Assembly: GCA_050260515.1 (NCBI GenBank)
Contig: JBLNCI010000043.1
Coordinates: 62,001 to 126,000, forward strand
DNA from: DATJIG01 sp050260515
GTDB lineage: Bacteria > Pseudomonadota > Alphaproteobacteria > SMXQ01
Direction: 5' to 3'
DNA length: 64,000 nucleotides
Below are positions 18,036-29,247 of this stretch, one piece after another (position 1 is the stretch's first letter; every line of letters begins with the position of its first letter). A model generated the notes under the pieces. The model saw only the letters and a program-made list of their open reading frames with translations. It did no database searches and was not told where the DNA came from. Position numbers and translations under genes: made by a program.

Positions 18036-18962
18036 TCAGTGTCCGACAGCCGCGGCCACTTCGGCGGCGAAGTCGCTCTGCGCCTTCTGGATGCCCTCGC
18101 CAAGCGCGTAGCGGGCGAAACCCGCCACTTTGATCGGCGCGCCGATGGCCTTCTCGGCGTCCGCGACGACCTTGCTGACGCGGCTCTCGCCGTCGACGAC
18201 GAAGATCTGCTCCAGGAGGACGGTGTCCTCGTAGAACTTCTTCAGCCGGCCCTCGACCATCTTCTCGATCACCGCCTCGGGCTTGCCCGACGACTTCGCC
18301 TGCTCGACGAGGATGGACCTTTCGCGGGCGACCGATGCCGGGTCGAGGGTAGCGACGCTGACCGACTGCGGGTTCGCCGCGGCGACATGCATCGCGAGCT
18401 GCTTGCCGAGCTCGGAGAGCTTCGCCGCATCGCCGGTCGACTCGAGCGCGACCAGCACGCCGATCTTGCCGCGACCCGGCGCGATGGCGGAGTGGACGTA
18501 GCTGGCGACCACGCCGGTCGGAACCGACAGCGACTTGGCGCGGCGGATCTGGATGTTCTCGCCGATGGTGGCGACGAGCTCGGTCAGATAGTCCCCGGCC
18601 GACTTCGACGAGCCCGGGAACGGCGCCGCCCGGAGGGCCTCGACGTCGTCGCCGGTCTTGAGCGCGATCTCGCTCGCCTTGGCGACGAAGTCCTGGAACT
18701 TGTCGTTGCGGGCGACGAAGTCGGTCTCGGAGTTGACCTCGACCATCACGCCGCGGTTGCCCTGCACTGCGACGCCCACGAGCCCCTCGGCGGCGACGCG
18801 GCCCGCCTTCTTCGACGCCTGGGCAAGCCCCTGCTTGCGCAGCCAGTCGACGGCGCCCTCGAGATCGCCATTGGTGGCGGCGAGCGCCTTCTTGCAGTCC
18901 ATCATTCCCGCGCCGGACTTCTCGCGGAGCTCCTTCACGAGCTGGGCGCTGATCTCCGCCAT
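18036..18962 (-). CDS. tsf: Translation elongation factor Ts
   Basis: Nucleotide exchange factor for EF-Tu. The N-terminal UBA-like module has VKELREKSGAGMMDCKKAL, and the TDFVARN motif that contacts EF-Tu is near residue 80. The C-terminal core dimerisation region is complete. 308 residues. It lies 39 bases after rpsB, with which it is normally co-transcribed. Confidence 0.97.
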   Translation of the reverse strand: MAEISAQLVKELREKSGAGMMDCKKALAATNGDLEGAVDWLRKQGLAQASKKAGRVAAEGLVGVAVQGNRGVMVEVNSETDFVARNDKFQDFVAKASEIALKTGDDVEALRAAPFPGSSKSAGDYLTELVATIGENIQIRRAKSLSVPTGVVASYVHSAIAPGRGKIGVLVALESTGDAAKLSELGKQLAMHVAAANPQSVSVATLDPASVARERSILVEQAKSSGKPEAVIEKMVEGRLKKFYEDTVLLEQIFVVDGESRVSKVVADAEKAIGAPIKVAGFARYALGEGIQKAQSDFAAEVAAAVGH

Positions 18963-19001
18963 GGCTCTTCCTTCACTAGATCGGGTTACGGGATGTACGG
19001 C

Positions 19002-19928
19002 TTAGGCGTCAGCCGATTCGGTTTCGGCCTTGCGGCGGCGGGTCTTCTTGACCTCCACCGACGGGGCCGGACGAGCGGCCTTGGCGCCCTTGCGGCCCTT
19101 GGTCTCCTTCGCGGGCTCGCCGGCGGCGGCCTCGGCCGGAGCGGCCTCGCCGGCTGCGGCAGCGCCCTCACCGGGCAGCGCCTCGGCCGGCGACTCCTCG
19201 GCCTCGCCGATGTCGACGCCCGCCTTGATCATCTCTTCCTGGATGCCCGACAGCACCGCGTCGGCCATCAGGTTGCAGTAGAGGTCGATGGCACGAACGG
19301 CGTCGTCGTTGCCCGGGACCGGATAGGTGATGCCGTCCGGATCCGAGTTCGAGTCGACGATGGCGACGACCGGCACGCCGAGCTTGCGAGCCTCGCTGAC
19401 GGCGATCGACTCGCGGTTGGTGTCGATGATGAACAGGATGTCGGGGAGCCCGCCCATCTCCTTGATGCCGCCGAGCGCGCGCAGCAGGTTGTCGCGCTCG
19501 CGGGTGAGCTGGAGATTTTCCTTCTTGGTCAGGCCCGTCTGCTCCTGCGAGAGCTGCTCCTCGAGCTCCTTGAGGCGCTTGATCGAGACCGAGATCGTCT
19601 TCCAGTTGGTCAGCATGCCGCCGAGCCAACGGTGGTTGACGTAGTACTGGCCGCACTTGCTGGCCGCCTCGGCAACCTTCTCCTGCGCCTGGCGCTTGGT
19701 GCCGACGAACAGCACGCGGCCGCCCTGCGCGACGATGTCGCGGACCGCCTGCATCGCCTGATAGAGCATCGGCACGGTCTGCTGCAGGTCGATAATGTGC
19801 ACGCCGTTGCGGTCGCCGAAGATGAACGGACGCATCTTCGGGTTCCACCGGCCGGTGCGATGGCCGAAATGGACGCCGCTCTCGAGGAGCTGGCGCATCG
19901 TGAACGTAGGAAGGGCGCTGGAGGACAT
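19002..19928 (-). CDS. rpsB: 30S ribosomal protein S2
   Basis: S2 of the small subunit. The core is standard: LLESGVHFGHRTGRWNPKM near residue 14, FVGTKRQAQE near 65, RWLGGMLTNWKTI near 95 and IVDSNSDPDGITYPVPGNDDA near 200. The frame is open to 20111, but the ATG at 19928 has a GGAG at about 8 bases and matches homologues, giving 308 residues. An Ala/Glu- then Lys/Arg-rich tail of about 60 residues follows the core (from about residue 245), a tail often seen in alphaproteobacterial S2 proteins. A promoter and structured leader lie upstream. Confidence 0.97.
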   Translation of the reverse strand: MSSSALPTFTMRQLLESGVHFGHRTGRWNPKMRPFIFGDRNGVHIIDLQQTVPMLYQAMQAVRDIVAQGGRVLFVGTKRQAQEKVAEAASKCGQYYVNHRWLGGMLTNWKTISVSIKRLKELEEQLSQEQTGLTKKENLQLTRERDNLLRALGGIKEMGGLPDILFIIDTNRESIAVSEARKLGVPVVAIVDSNSDPDGITYPVPGNDDAVRAIDLYCNLMADAVLSGIQEEMIKAGVDIGEAEESPAEALPGEGAAAAGEAAPAEAAAGEPAKETKGRKGAKAARPAPSVEVKKTRRRKAETESADA

Positions 19929-20080
19929 CGGGTTTCTCCGGTTGTCCGCCGCGGGGCAAAGAACCGAGGCGCCGGGGTGGACCCGGGTCTCGGCACCGGA
20001 AACGGCTGGAATTCCAGCCGAATCCCCGCGTGAGGGGTTAAAGGTGGCGGATAGATAGCGGTCGCGGGCCGGAATTGCAA
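19929..20080 (-). promoter_or_regulatory. rpsB promoter and structured leader
   Basis: On the minus strand a -35-like TTGCAA (20075-20080) is followed after 17 bases by TATCTA (20052-20057), which would give a leader of about 117 bases before the rpsB ATG. Inside the leader is an 18-base perfect palindrome, CGGCTGGAATTCCAGCCG (20003-20020), and beside it a CCCC/GGGG hairpin (around 20024-20038). Ribosomal protein S2 is known to repress its own operon through the rpsB leader in several bacteria, so this is a candidate S2 control region. The -10 match is only fair. Confidence 0.45.
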
Positions 20081-20140
20081 GGGTGTTCCGGGCGCGCAGA
20101 ACACCACGCAAGCGACTGAAAAGCCGAGCCTTTTGCGCGC

Positions 20141-23605
<3,465 letters not shown>

Positions 23606-23713
23606 GCCGGAGGATTCCATAGCTCAGCCGCGGTCACAAGGCCGCGCACGCGGTCTTGATCCGACCTGTGGAATTTATCCCCAGATTTGGTCGGCCGTGC
23701 GCCGACGAGCGAT

Positions 23714-24409
23714 TTAGGTCCGGACGCCGGTGTTGACCAGCAGACCGTCGACCAGCGTGACGGTGCGATCCATGCGCGCGGCGAGGTCGGGATTGTGGGT
23801 GGCGATCAGCGCGCCCTTGCCCGTCGCGCGCAACGCCTTCACCAAAACCTGGAACACGGTCTCGGCGGTCTGGTGATCGAGGTTTCCGGTCGGCTCGTCG
23901 GCGAGGAGCACGTTCGGACTGTTGGCGAGCGCACGGGCGATCGCGACGCGCTGCTGCTCGCCGCCCGAGAGCTCCGCCGGCCGGTGCTCGGCGCGGGGCT
24001 TGAGGCCGACCAGATCGAGGAGTTCGAGCGCCCGCGCGCTCGCCTGACGATTGGACTTCGTCGCGATCATCTGCGGCAGGACGATGTTCTCGAGCGCCGA
24101 GAATTCCGGCAGCAGATGATGGAACTGGTAGACGAAGCCCATCCGCTCGCGGCGGATGCGCGTGCGCTCGTCGTCCGGGAGCTTGGCGCACGACGTGCCG
24201 AGCACGATGACCTCGCCCGCCGTGGGCTGCTCCAGCAGCCCCGCGATGTGGAGCAGCGTCGACTTGCCGGTGCCCGAGGGCCCGACCAACGCCACGATCT
24301 CGCCGGAGCCGACCGTGAGATCGACGCCCTTGAGGATTTCGAGGCTCCCCTCGCCTTCGCGGTAGGCGTGGCGGATGCCGCGCAATTCGAGCGGAGCCGC
24401 CTCACTCAT
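23714..24409 (-). CDS. lolD: Lipoprotein-releasing ABC transporter ATPase LolD
   Basis: ATPase that powers release of outer-membrane lipoproteins from the inner membrane to LolA. Walker A is LVGPSGTGKSTLLHIAG, the ABC signature is ELSGGEQQRVAIARAL, and Walker B with the catalytic glutamate is VLLADEPTGNLD. The ATG at 24409 overlaps the lolC stop by 8 bases and begins MSEAAPLELRGIRHAY; an upstream ATG at 24424 is possible. About 231 residues. It pairs with the permease gene immediately before it. Confidence 0.94.
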   Translation of the reverse strand: MSEAAPLELRGIRHAYREGEGSLEILKGVDLTVGSGEIVALVGPSGTGKSTLLHIAGLLEQPTAGEVIVLGTSCAKLPDDERTRIRRERMGFVYQFHHLLPEFSALENIVLPQMIATKSNRQASARALELLDLVGLKPRAEHRPAELSGGEQQRVAIARALANSPNVLLADEPTGNLDHQTAETVFQVLVKALRATGKGALIATHNPDLAARMDRTVTLVDGLLVNTGVRT

Positions 24410-25646
24410 AGCGGAGAGCCTCAACCGGATCGAGGCGTGCCGCGCGCCACGACGGATACAGCGTTGCCAGCAGCGACAGCACCAGCGACATGAGGACGAC
24501 GGTCGCGACCTCGCGCGCGTCGACCTTCGCCGGAAGCTGCGACAGGAAGTAGATCTCGGGTGAGAACAGGTTGGTGCCGGTGAGCTTCTGGATGAACTGG
24601 CGGATGTGCTCGATGTTGGCGCAGAACAGGATGCCGAGCCCGAACCCGAGCAACGTGCCGACCACGCCGACCGAGGCTCCCGCGAGCAGGAATATCCGCA
24701 TGATCATGCCGCGCGTGGCGCCCATCGTGCGCAGGATCGCGATGTCGCGCCCCTTGTCCTTGACCAGCATGATCATGCCCGAGATCACGTTGAACGCGGC
24801 GACGACGATGATCAGCGTCAGGATCAGGAACATCACGTTGCGCTCGACCTGGATCGCGGTGAAGAAGCTCGAGTTCACCTGCTGCCAGTCCTGGACGCGC
24901 ACCTGCGCCTGCGCCGCGTCGGCTATGGTCCGACGCATGTAGGGGGCCTTGTCGGCATCGTCGAGCCAGACCTCGATGGCGGAGGCCGCGTTGTCGATCT
25001 GGAAGAACGACTGGGCGGCTTCGAGCGGCATGTAGACGAACGAGCTGTCGTACTCGTACATGCCGACCTCGAAGATGCCGACCACCTTGAACGAGCGGGT
25101 GCGCGGCACGGTGCCGAAGGCGGTGACGTTGCCCCTGGGCGAGATCAGCGTCAGATTGTCGCCCACGAACACGCCGTACCGCTGCGCCATGCGCAAGCCG
25201 ATCAGCACCGTGTCGGTGCCCTTGAAGTCGGCGTAGTCGCCTTCCTTCACGTTCTTGGCGATCAGCCCTTCCTTGGCGAGGTCGTCGGGGCGCACGCCCC
25301 GGACCAGGGCGCCACCGGCATTGCCGCGGAACGTCGCCATCACCTGGCCGTCGACCAGCGGGTCGGCGGCTACGACGCCCGGCACCTGCCGGATGCGCTG
25401 GACGATCGCGTCGTAGTCCGGCATCGGGCCGCTGGCGCCGATCACCGTCATGTGGCCGCCGACGCCGAGGATGCGGCCGAGCAGCTCCTCGCGGAACCCG
25501 TTCATGACGCTCATGACGATGATGAGCGTGGCGACGCCGAGCATGATGCCGAGCAGCGAGAACCCGGCGATGACCGAGATGAAGCCCTCGCGCCGCCGCG
25601 CCCTGAGGTAACGGAGCGCCACCATCCGCTCGAAGGGTGAGAACAT
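24402..25646 (-). CDS. lolC: Lipoprotein-releasing permease LolC/LolE
   Basis: Inner-membrane permease partner of LolD. 414 residues with the MacB-type layout: one membrane helix near residues 25-45, a large periplasmic domain, then three helices in the C-terminal 150 residues. The N-terminal FERMVALRYLRARRREGFIS and the C-terminal YPSWRAARLDPVEALRYE are typical. Only one permease gene is present; many alphaproteobacteria use a single homodimeric LolC/E (LolF-like) protein, and LolC versus LolE cannot be told here. Confidence 0.92.
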   Translation of the reverse strand: MFSPFERMVALRYLRARRREGFISVIAGFSLLGIMLGVATLIIVMSVMNGFREELLGRILGVGGHMTVIGASGPMPDYDAIVQRIRQVPGVVAADPLVDGQVMATFRGNAGGALVRGVRPDDLAKEGLIAKNVKEGDYADFKGTDTVLIGLRMAQRYGVFVGDNLTLISPRGNVTAFGTVPRTRSFKVVGIFEVGMYEYDSSFVYMPLEAAQSFFQIDNAASAIEVWLDDADKAPYMRRTIADAAQAQVRVQDWQQVNSSFFTAIQVERNVMFLILTLIIVVAAFNVISGMIMLVKDKGRDIAILRTMGATRGMIMRIFLLAGASVGVVGTLLGFGLGILFCANIEHIRQFIQKLTGTNLFSPEIYFLSQLPAKVDAREVATVVLMSLVLSLLATLYPSWRAARLDPVEALRYE

Positions 25647-25661
25647 CAGCTACTCCGTTTT

Positions 25662-25689
25662 CGTCATTCCCGCGGAAGCGGGAATGACG
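25662..25689. repeat. dRS3-like palindromic repeat
   Basis: A perfect 12-bp stem, CGTCATTCCCGC, a GGAA loop and its complement, between the proS stop and the lolC start. The core is ATTCCC-N8-GGGAAT, the same pattern as the Neisseria dRS3 repeat and similar palindromes common in high-GC proteobacterial intergenic DNA. A second copy of the core lies at 28274-28297. In an RNA it would form a strong hairpin between two cotranscribed genes, but there is no T-run. Confidence 0.8.
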
Positions 25690-25716
25690 CATGTGGGGTC
25701 GGTGACGGCATCCCGC

Positions 25717-27012
25717 CTAGTTTCCGGTCAGGCGCGCGAGCGCCGATTCGAGCGACAGCTCGGCCTTCTCCCCGGTCTTGCGGCGCTTGAGCTCGACCAC
25801 GCCCTTCTCGGCGCCCTTAGGGCCGATCACCATCTGCCACGGCAGGCCGATGAGGTCCATGCGCGCGAACTTCACGCCCGCGCGCTCGTCCTTGTCGTCG
25901 TAGAGCACCTCTTTGCCCGCCTGATCGAGGGCGGCGTAGGCGTCCTCGGCCATGCGGTCGCAGTTGGCGTCGCCGCTCTTGAGGTTGATGAGCCCGACGT
26001 CGAACGGCGCGACGGGATCGGGCCAGATCGCGCCGTTGTCGTCGTGGCTCGCCTCGATGATCGCGCCGACGAGGCGCGAAACGCCGATGCCGTAGGAGCC
26101 CATCTCGACGACGATCTCGTCACCGTTCGGGCCGGTGACGACGGCGCCCATCGGCTTCGAGTACTTGCTGCCGAAGTAAAAGATGTGGCCGACCTCGATG
26201 CCGCGCGCGGTCTTGAGCCGCTCCTGCGGCACCGGGCAATCGTCGGCCTTGTGCTTCTCGTCGGCGGCGGCGTAGAGCGACTTGAGCCTGGTCAGCGTCT
26301 GCGGGTCGGCGTTGCCGACGTCGACGTCATCGAACGCCGAGTCGTAGTAGACCTGGCTCTCGCCGGTCTCGGCGAGGATCTGGAACTCGTGGCTCATGTT
26401 GCCGCCGATCGCGCCCGGATCGGCCGCGACGGGAATGGCGCGCAGCCCCATGCGCGCGAACGTCTTGAGGTACGTCGCGTACATGATGTCGTAGGTCTTC
26501 TGCGCGCCGGCGAAGTCGAGATCGAACGAGTAGTTGTCCTTCATCAGGAACTCGCGGCCGCGCATCACGCCGAAGCGCGGACGGATCTCGTCGCGGAACT
26601 TCCAGCCGATCTGGTAGAGCTGCTTCGGGAGGTCCTTGTAGCTGCGGATGTAGGTCCGGAAAATGTCGGTGACGACCTCCTCCGCCGTCGGCCCGTACAC
26701 GAGCTCGCGCTCGTGGCGGTCCTTCATGCGCAGCATCTCCTTGCCGTAGGCGTCGTAGCGGCCCGACTCCTTCCAGAGATCGGCCGCCTGCAGCGTCGGC
26801 ATCAGGATCTCGAGCGCGCCGGCGCGGTCCTGCTCCTCGCGCACGATCTGCTCGACCTTGCGCAGCACCTTGAGGCCGAGCGGCAGCCACGTGTAGATGC
26901 CCGCCGCGGACTGCTTGATGAGGCCCGCGCGCAGCATCGTGCGGTGGGAGACGATCTGCGCCTCGGCGGGAGTCTCCTTCAGGGTCGGCAGGAAAAAGCG
27001 GCTGAGACGCAT
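25717..27012 (-). CDS. proS: Prolyl-tRNA synthetase, short form
   Basis: Class II aminoacyl-tRNA synthetase for proline. It begins MRLSRFFLPTLKETPAEAQI at ATG 27012, the alphaproteobacterial start; an in-frame ATG at 27066 is less likely. Motif 1 (AAGIYTWLPLGLKVLRKVE), motif 2 (KFRDEIRPRFGVMRGREFLMK) and motif 3 (GSYGIGVSRLVGAIIE) are intact, and the anticodon-binding domain ends the protein. At 431 residues it lacks the roughly 180-residue INS editing domain seen between motifs 2 and 3 in the E. coli enzyme, which is normal for alphaproteobacteria. Confidence 0.96.
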   Translation of the reverse strand: MRLSRFFLPTLKETPAEAQIVSHRTMLRAGLIKQSAAGIYTWLPLGLKVLRKVEQIVREEQDRAGALEILMPTLQAADLWKESGRYDAYGKEMLRMKDRHERELVYGPTAEEVVTDIFRTYIRSYKDLPKQLYQIGWKFRDEIRPRFGVMRGREFLMKDNYSFDLDFAGAQKTYDIMYATYLKTFARMGLRAIPVAADPGAIGGNMSHEFQILAETGESQVYYDSAFDDVDVGNADPQTLTRLKSLYAAADEKHKADDCPVPQERLKTARGIEVGHIFYFGSKYSKPMGAVVTGPNGDEIVVEMGSYGIGVSRLVGAIIEASHDDNGAIWPDPVAPFDVGLINLKSGDANCDRMAEDAYAALDQAGKEVLYDDKDERAGVKFARMDLIGLPWQMVIGPKGAEKGVVELKRRKTGEKAELSLESALARLTGN

Positions 27013-27126
27013 TCGGAATCCTCGGGAAGCGCGAGCGGCGCCGGACGGCGCGGGTGGAGAAAGCAACCGGACTTTGAAGTCAGGGGACTTTAGGGAAAGG
27101 CCGGTGGCGAAGCAACCGACAGTGGC

Positions 27127-27588
27127 TCAACGCCGCCGCGGAACGACCGTTGGCGCGATGCTGGACGGCCCCGGCGCGATGCCCTGCTTCTGGCACAGGA
27201 GACCGAGCTCGTAGGCCGCGTCGTTCTGCAGCGGCTGGCCGTTGAAGTACGCCCGCCCGTCGGGCGTCACCCGCACGTCGCCGAGGAACGCCTCCGGCTT
27301 GTAGGAGTTGGCGTCGACCGGAATGCCGAGGCGCCTCTGCAACTCGACCGAGATCGTCACGTGGACGTCGCCCGAGATGTTCAGCGGCGGGACGCCGTCG
27401 ACGTCGGCGGGCACCACCGGCTCGCCGTTCACGATGTCGGTCCCCGGCTTGTACTCCACCTCCGGCGACGGCACGTAGCGCTGCAACGCCGCGCAGCCCT
27501 CGCGCGTGACGACGACGGTCTGGGCGCGCGCCGATCCCGTCGCGAGCGCGACGAACGCGGCGATCAGACATGAACGGATGCGGGCCAT
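27127..27588 (-). CDS. Secreted hypothetical protein
   Basis: Not recognised. The likely start, ATG 27588, gives 153 residues with a clear signal peptide (ARIRSCLIAAFVALATGSARA) and predicted cleavage before QTVVV, so it is probably periplasmic. One cysteine lies soon after (EGCAALQRYVP) and a second in LGLLCQKQG; they could pair. The body has two short beta-rich segments (VHVTISVELQRRLG and DVRVTPDGRAYFNG). The frame is open to 27657, but that adds a non-signal extension. It sits 114 bases upstream of proS on the same strand and just downstream of the repeat island. Confidence 0.6.
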   Translation of the reverse strand: MARIRSCLIAAFVALATGSARAQTVVVTREGCAALQRYVPSPEVEYKPGTDIVNGEPVVPADVDGVPPLNISGDVHVTISVELQRRLGIPVDANSYKPEAFLGDVRVTPDGRAYFNGQPLQNDAAYELGLLCQKQGIAPGPSSIAPTVVPRRR

Positions 27589-27692
27589 GGTGTCAGGGTG
27601 ATCCTTCAGGATTAAGGAACGCTTAGCAGCAGGTCGGGCAGCGACGGCGGGCTGCAACGGTCGAGGCCGGCGCGTGAGGCCCCCGCGCCCCC

Positions 27693-27735
27693 CGCTCCTT
27701 TCTTAAGGGAGCGAGGGGCTGGTGAGGGGCCGGTG
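27693..27735. repeat. REP-like hairpin, diverged copy
   Basis: The stem CGCTCCTTT/AAGGGAGCG (one G-T pair, loop CTT, 27693-27713) is followed by GAGGGGCTGGTGAGGGG. The GGGAG then GGTGAGGGG order matches the two copies at 28172-28260, so I read it as a diverged member of the same family. Confidence 0.55.
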
Positions 27736-28171
27736 GGTCCGCGCGTGATTGCCAGGCAGCGCGCGGACACACGTCGTCGTCAGCGGATTCAGCTAAATCC
27801 ACTTTTTCCTTCCCGGGAGAGGTCAGCAGGTGCCGCGGTGCGTTGAAACCGAAGCCGCCCTACCGATTGCTTCTCTCCGTCGCGGATCGCGACGCGGTTA
27901 TGTTCTCGGTACCTAAGAAGAAAGCGTCGCGACCCGAAGGGGAAGCGCCGTTGCCTCTCAACTTCATCCACCGCGGCCGTCCTCATTGTCGGAGGCGATC
28001 GCTCGCGGCTTCTTCGCGTCACTCGGGAAGAACTAAGCGCAATAGCTCCCCTCGCTTGTCGCGATCCGAGGACCATGCGCGGACGTGAAAAGAGGCGCAA
28101 GGGGGCTGTGGAAAGTCTGGGCCGGTTCGAGCGCGGGCTGTGGAAAGTCGCGAGAGGCGGTTTTTCTCCTG

Positions 28172-28260
28172 CCCTCTCCCCGTTGGGGAGAGGGTTGGGT
28201 GAGGGGATCGCAACGCGGAGTTTTCACCCTCACCCCGGCCCTCTCCCTCAAGGGAGAGGG
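28172..28260. repeat. Inverted pair of REP-like CCCTCTCCC hairpins
   Basis: The first hairpin is CCCTCTCCCC, loop GTT, GGGGAGAGGG (28172-28194) followed by a TTGGGTGAGGGG tail. The second is CCCTCTCCCT, loop CA, AGGGAGAGGG (28239-28260), preceded by CACCCTCACCCC, so it is the same unit in opposite orientation. Two head-to-head units make a BIME-like element. Such repeats are common in proteobacterial intergenic DNA and are thought to be spread by RAYT transposases; none is encoded in this window. Confidence 0.8.
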
Positions 28261-28273
28261 AGAAGAAATCTCA

Positions 28274-28297
28274 ATTCCCGCTTGCGCGGGAATGACG
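28274..28297. repeat. dRS3-like palindromic repeat, second copy
   Basis: The stem ATTCCCGC, loop TTGC, GCGGGAAT is followed by GACG. It shares the GCGGGAATGACG arm with the copy at 25662-25689, and both have the ATTCCC-N8-GGGAAT core. Confidence 0.8.
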
Positions 28298-28400
28298 AAA
28301 GGCAAAATACATGGATGTCGAAGCGGCCACGCGCAACGCGCGGCTCTTCACCTAAGAGTCGGAAGGGGTGAGAACCGCCCGAGGTGGGCAGGCGAAAGAC

Positions 28401-28976
28401 TTACCACCCGCCGGGCGGGGCGGCCTTGAGCCAGGGCGGCTTGGGTCGCGAGCGGGCGAGCTTGCGGGCGACCGGGCATTCGTCGGTATGCGCGCCGGGC
28501 AGGAAGCCGATGCTCTTCAGGAACTCGCCGACGATCTCGCCGCCGGTGAAGACGAACTCCTTCTTGAACAGCTTCACCCACTCGCCCTTGGTCATCGGAT
28601 GGCGCGCGGCGAGCCACGCCGCGAACGACCCGTCGCGCTCCTGGATCGCCTCGATGCGCCGCGCGTTCTCGATCGCCGCGTCGACCTTGAGGCGGTTGCG
28701 GATAATGCCCGCATCCTTGAGCAGCCGCGCCCGGTCGCGGGTACCAAAGCGGGCGACCGTCGCGATGTCGAAGCCCGCGAAGGCCGCCACCATCGCCGGA
28801 CGTTTCCTGAGGATCAGTCCCCAGCTCAGGCCGGCCTGATTGATCTCCAGCACCAGCCGCTCGAACAGCGCGCGGTCATCGGCGACCGGAAAGCCGTACT
28901 CGCGGTCGTGGTACGGAGCGTGGAGCGGATCGCCGGGCGCGTAGTCGCAGTACTTCTGCGCGGTGTCGAAGGCCAT
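28401..28976 (-). CDS. tag: DNA-3-methyladenine glycosylase I
   Basis: Removes 3-methyladenine from alkylated DNA. 191 residues. The zinc-snap ligands of the Tag family are kept with correct spacing: Cys10 and His23 at the N-terminus (C-x12-H, ending YHDREYG) and an H-x3-C in GAHTDECPV near the C-terminus. The core LFERLVLEINQAGLSWGLIL and FDIATVARFG segments match the HhH glycosylase fold. It is the last gene of a long cotranscribed run that starts at nuoA, 15 bases after the DUF1467 gene. Confidence 0.93.
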   Translation of the reverse strand: MAFDTAQKYCDYAPGDPLHAPYHDREYGFPVADDRALFERLVLEINQAGLSWGLILRKRPAMVAAFAGFDIATVARFGTRDRARLLKDAGIIRNRLKVDAAIENARRIEAIQERDGSFAAWLAARHPMTKGEWVKLFKKEFVFTGGEIVGEFLKSIGFLPGAHTDECPVARKLARSRPKPPWLKAAPPGGW

Positions 28977-28991
28977 GTCAGAAGGCAGCGC

Positions 28992-29231
28992 TCACGCCAT
29001 GTCGCGGAAGCTGAGATGGTTGCTCAGGATGATCCAGATGACGATGGCGCTGATCGCGGCCGCGACCACGGTCGTGCCCAGCAGCTTCCACCAGAGGTAG
29101 GACTGCGCGGGCGCGCCGGGCTCGTGGCCGGCCTCGGGATTCTCGGCCTGGCGCACGCCGATCGGCAGCGCGCAGAACCACGTCAGCCACCAGATGACGA
29201 TGAAGACGACCGCGCCGGTGAACCAGTTCAT
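28992..29231 (-). CDS. DUF1467 family membrane protein
   Basis: 79 residues with two membrane helices (residues 3-23 and 49-70) linked by a short loop with the family's PIGVRQAENPEAGHEPGAPA motif. DUF1467 proteins are small alphaproteobacterial membrane proteins of unknown role, usually found between rnj and proS as here. It begins 16 bases after rnj. The function is unknown. Confidence 0.85.
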   Translation of the reverse strand: MNWFTGAVVFIVIWWLTWFCALPIGVRQAENPEAGHEPGAPAQSYLWWKLLGTTVVAAAISAIVIWIILSNHLSFRDMA

Positions 29232-29247
29232 CGCTCCCCTCGCCCTC

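Larger units (their letters stand above)
27589..28400. other. Non-coding, repeat-rich gap of 812 bases
   Basis: No frame here has a plausible start, codon pattern or recognisable domain on either strand. The stretch holds at least four hairpin repeats of two families (27693-27735, 28172-28194, 28239-28260 and 28274-28297). It separates the tag end of the nuo-linked transcript from the secreted protein and proS. It probably ends one transcription unit and holds the promoter of the next, but I see no convincing -35/-10 pair. Confidence 0.6.

Noticed and set aside
27789..28100. Small open frames in the repeat island on both strands
   Set aside because: No ribosome site, no family resemblance, and they run through hairpin repeats.
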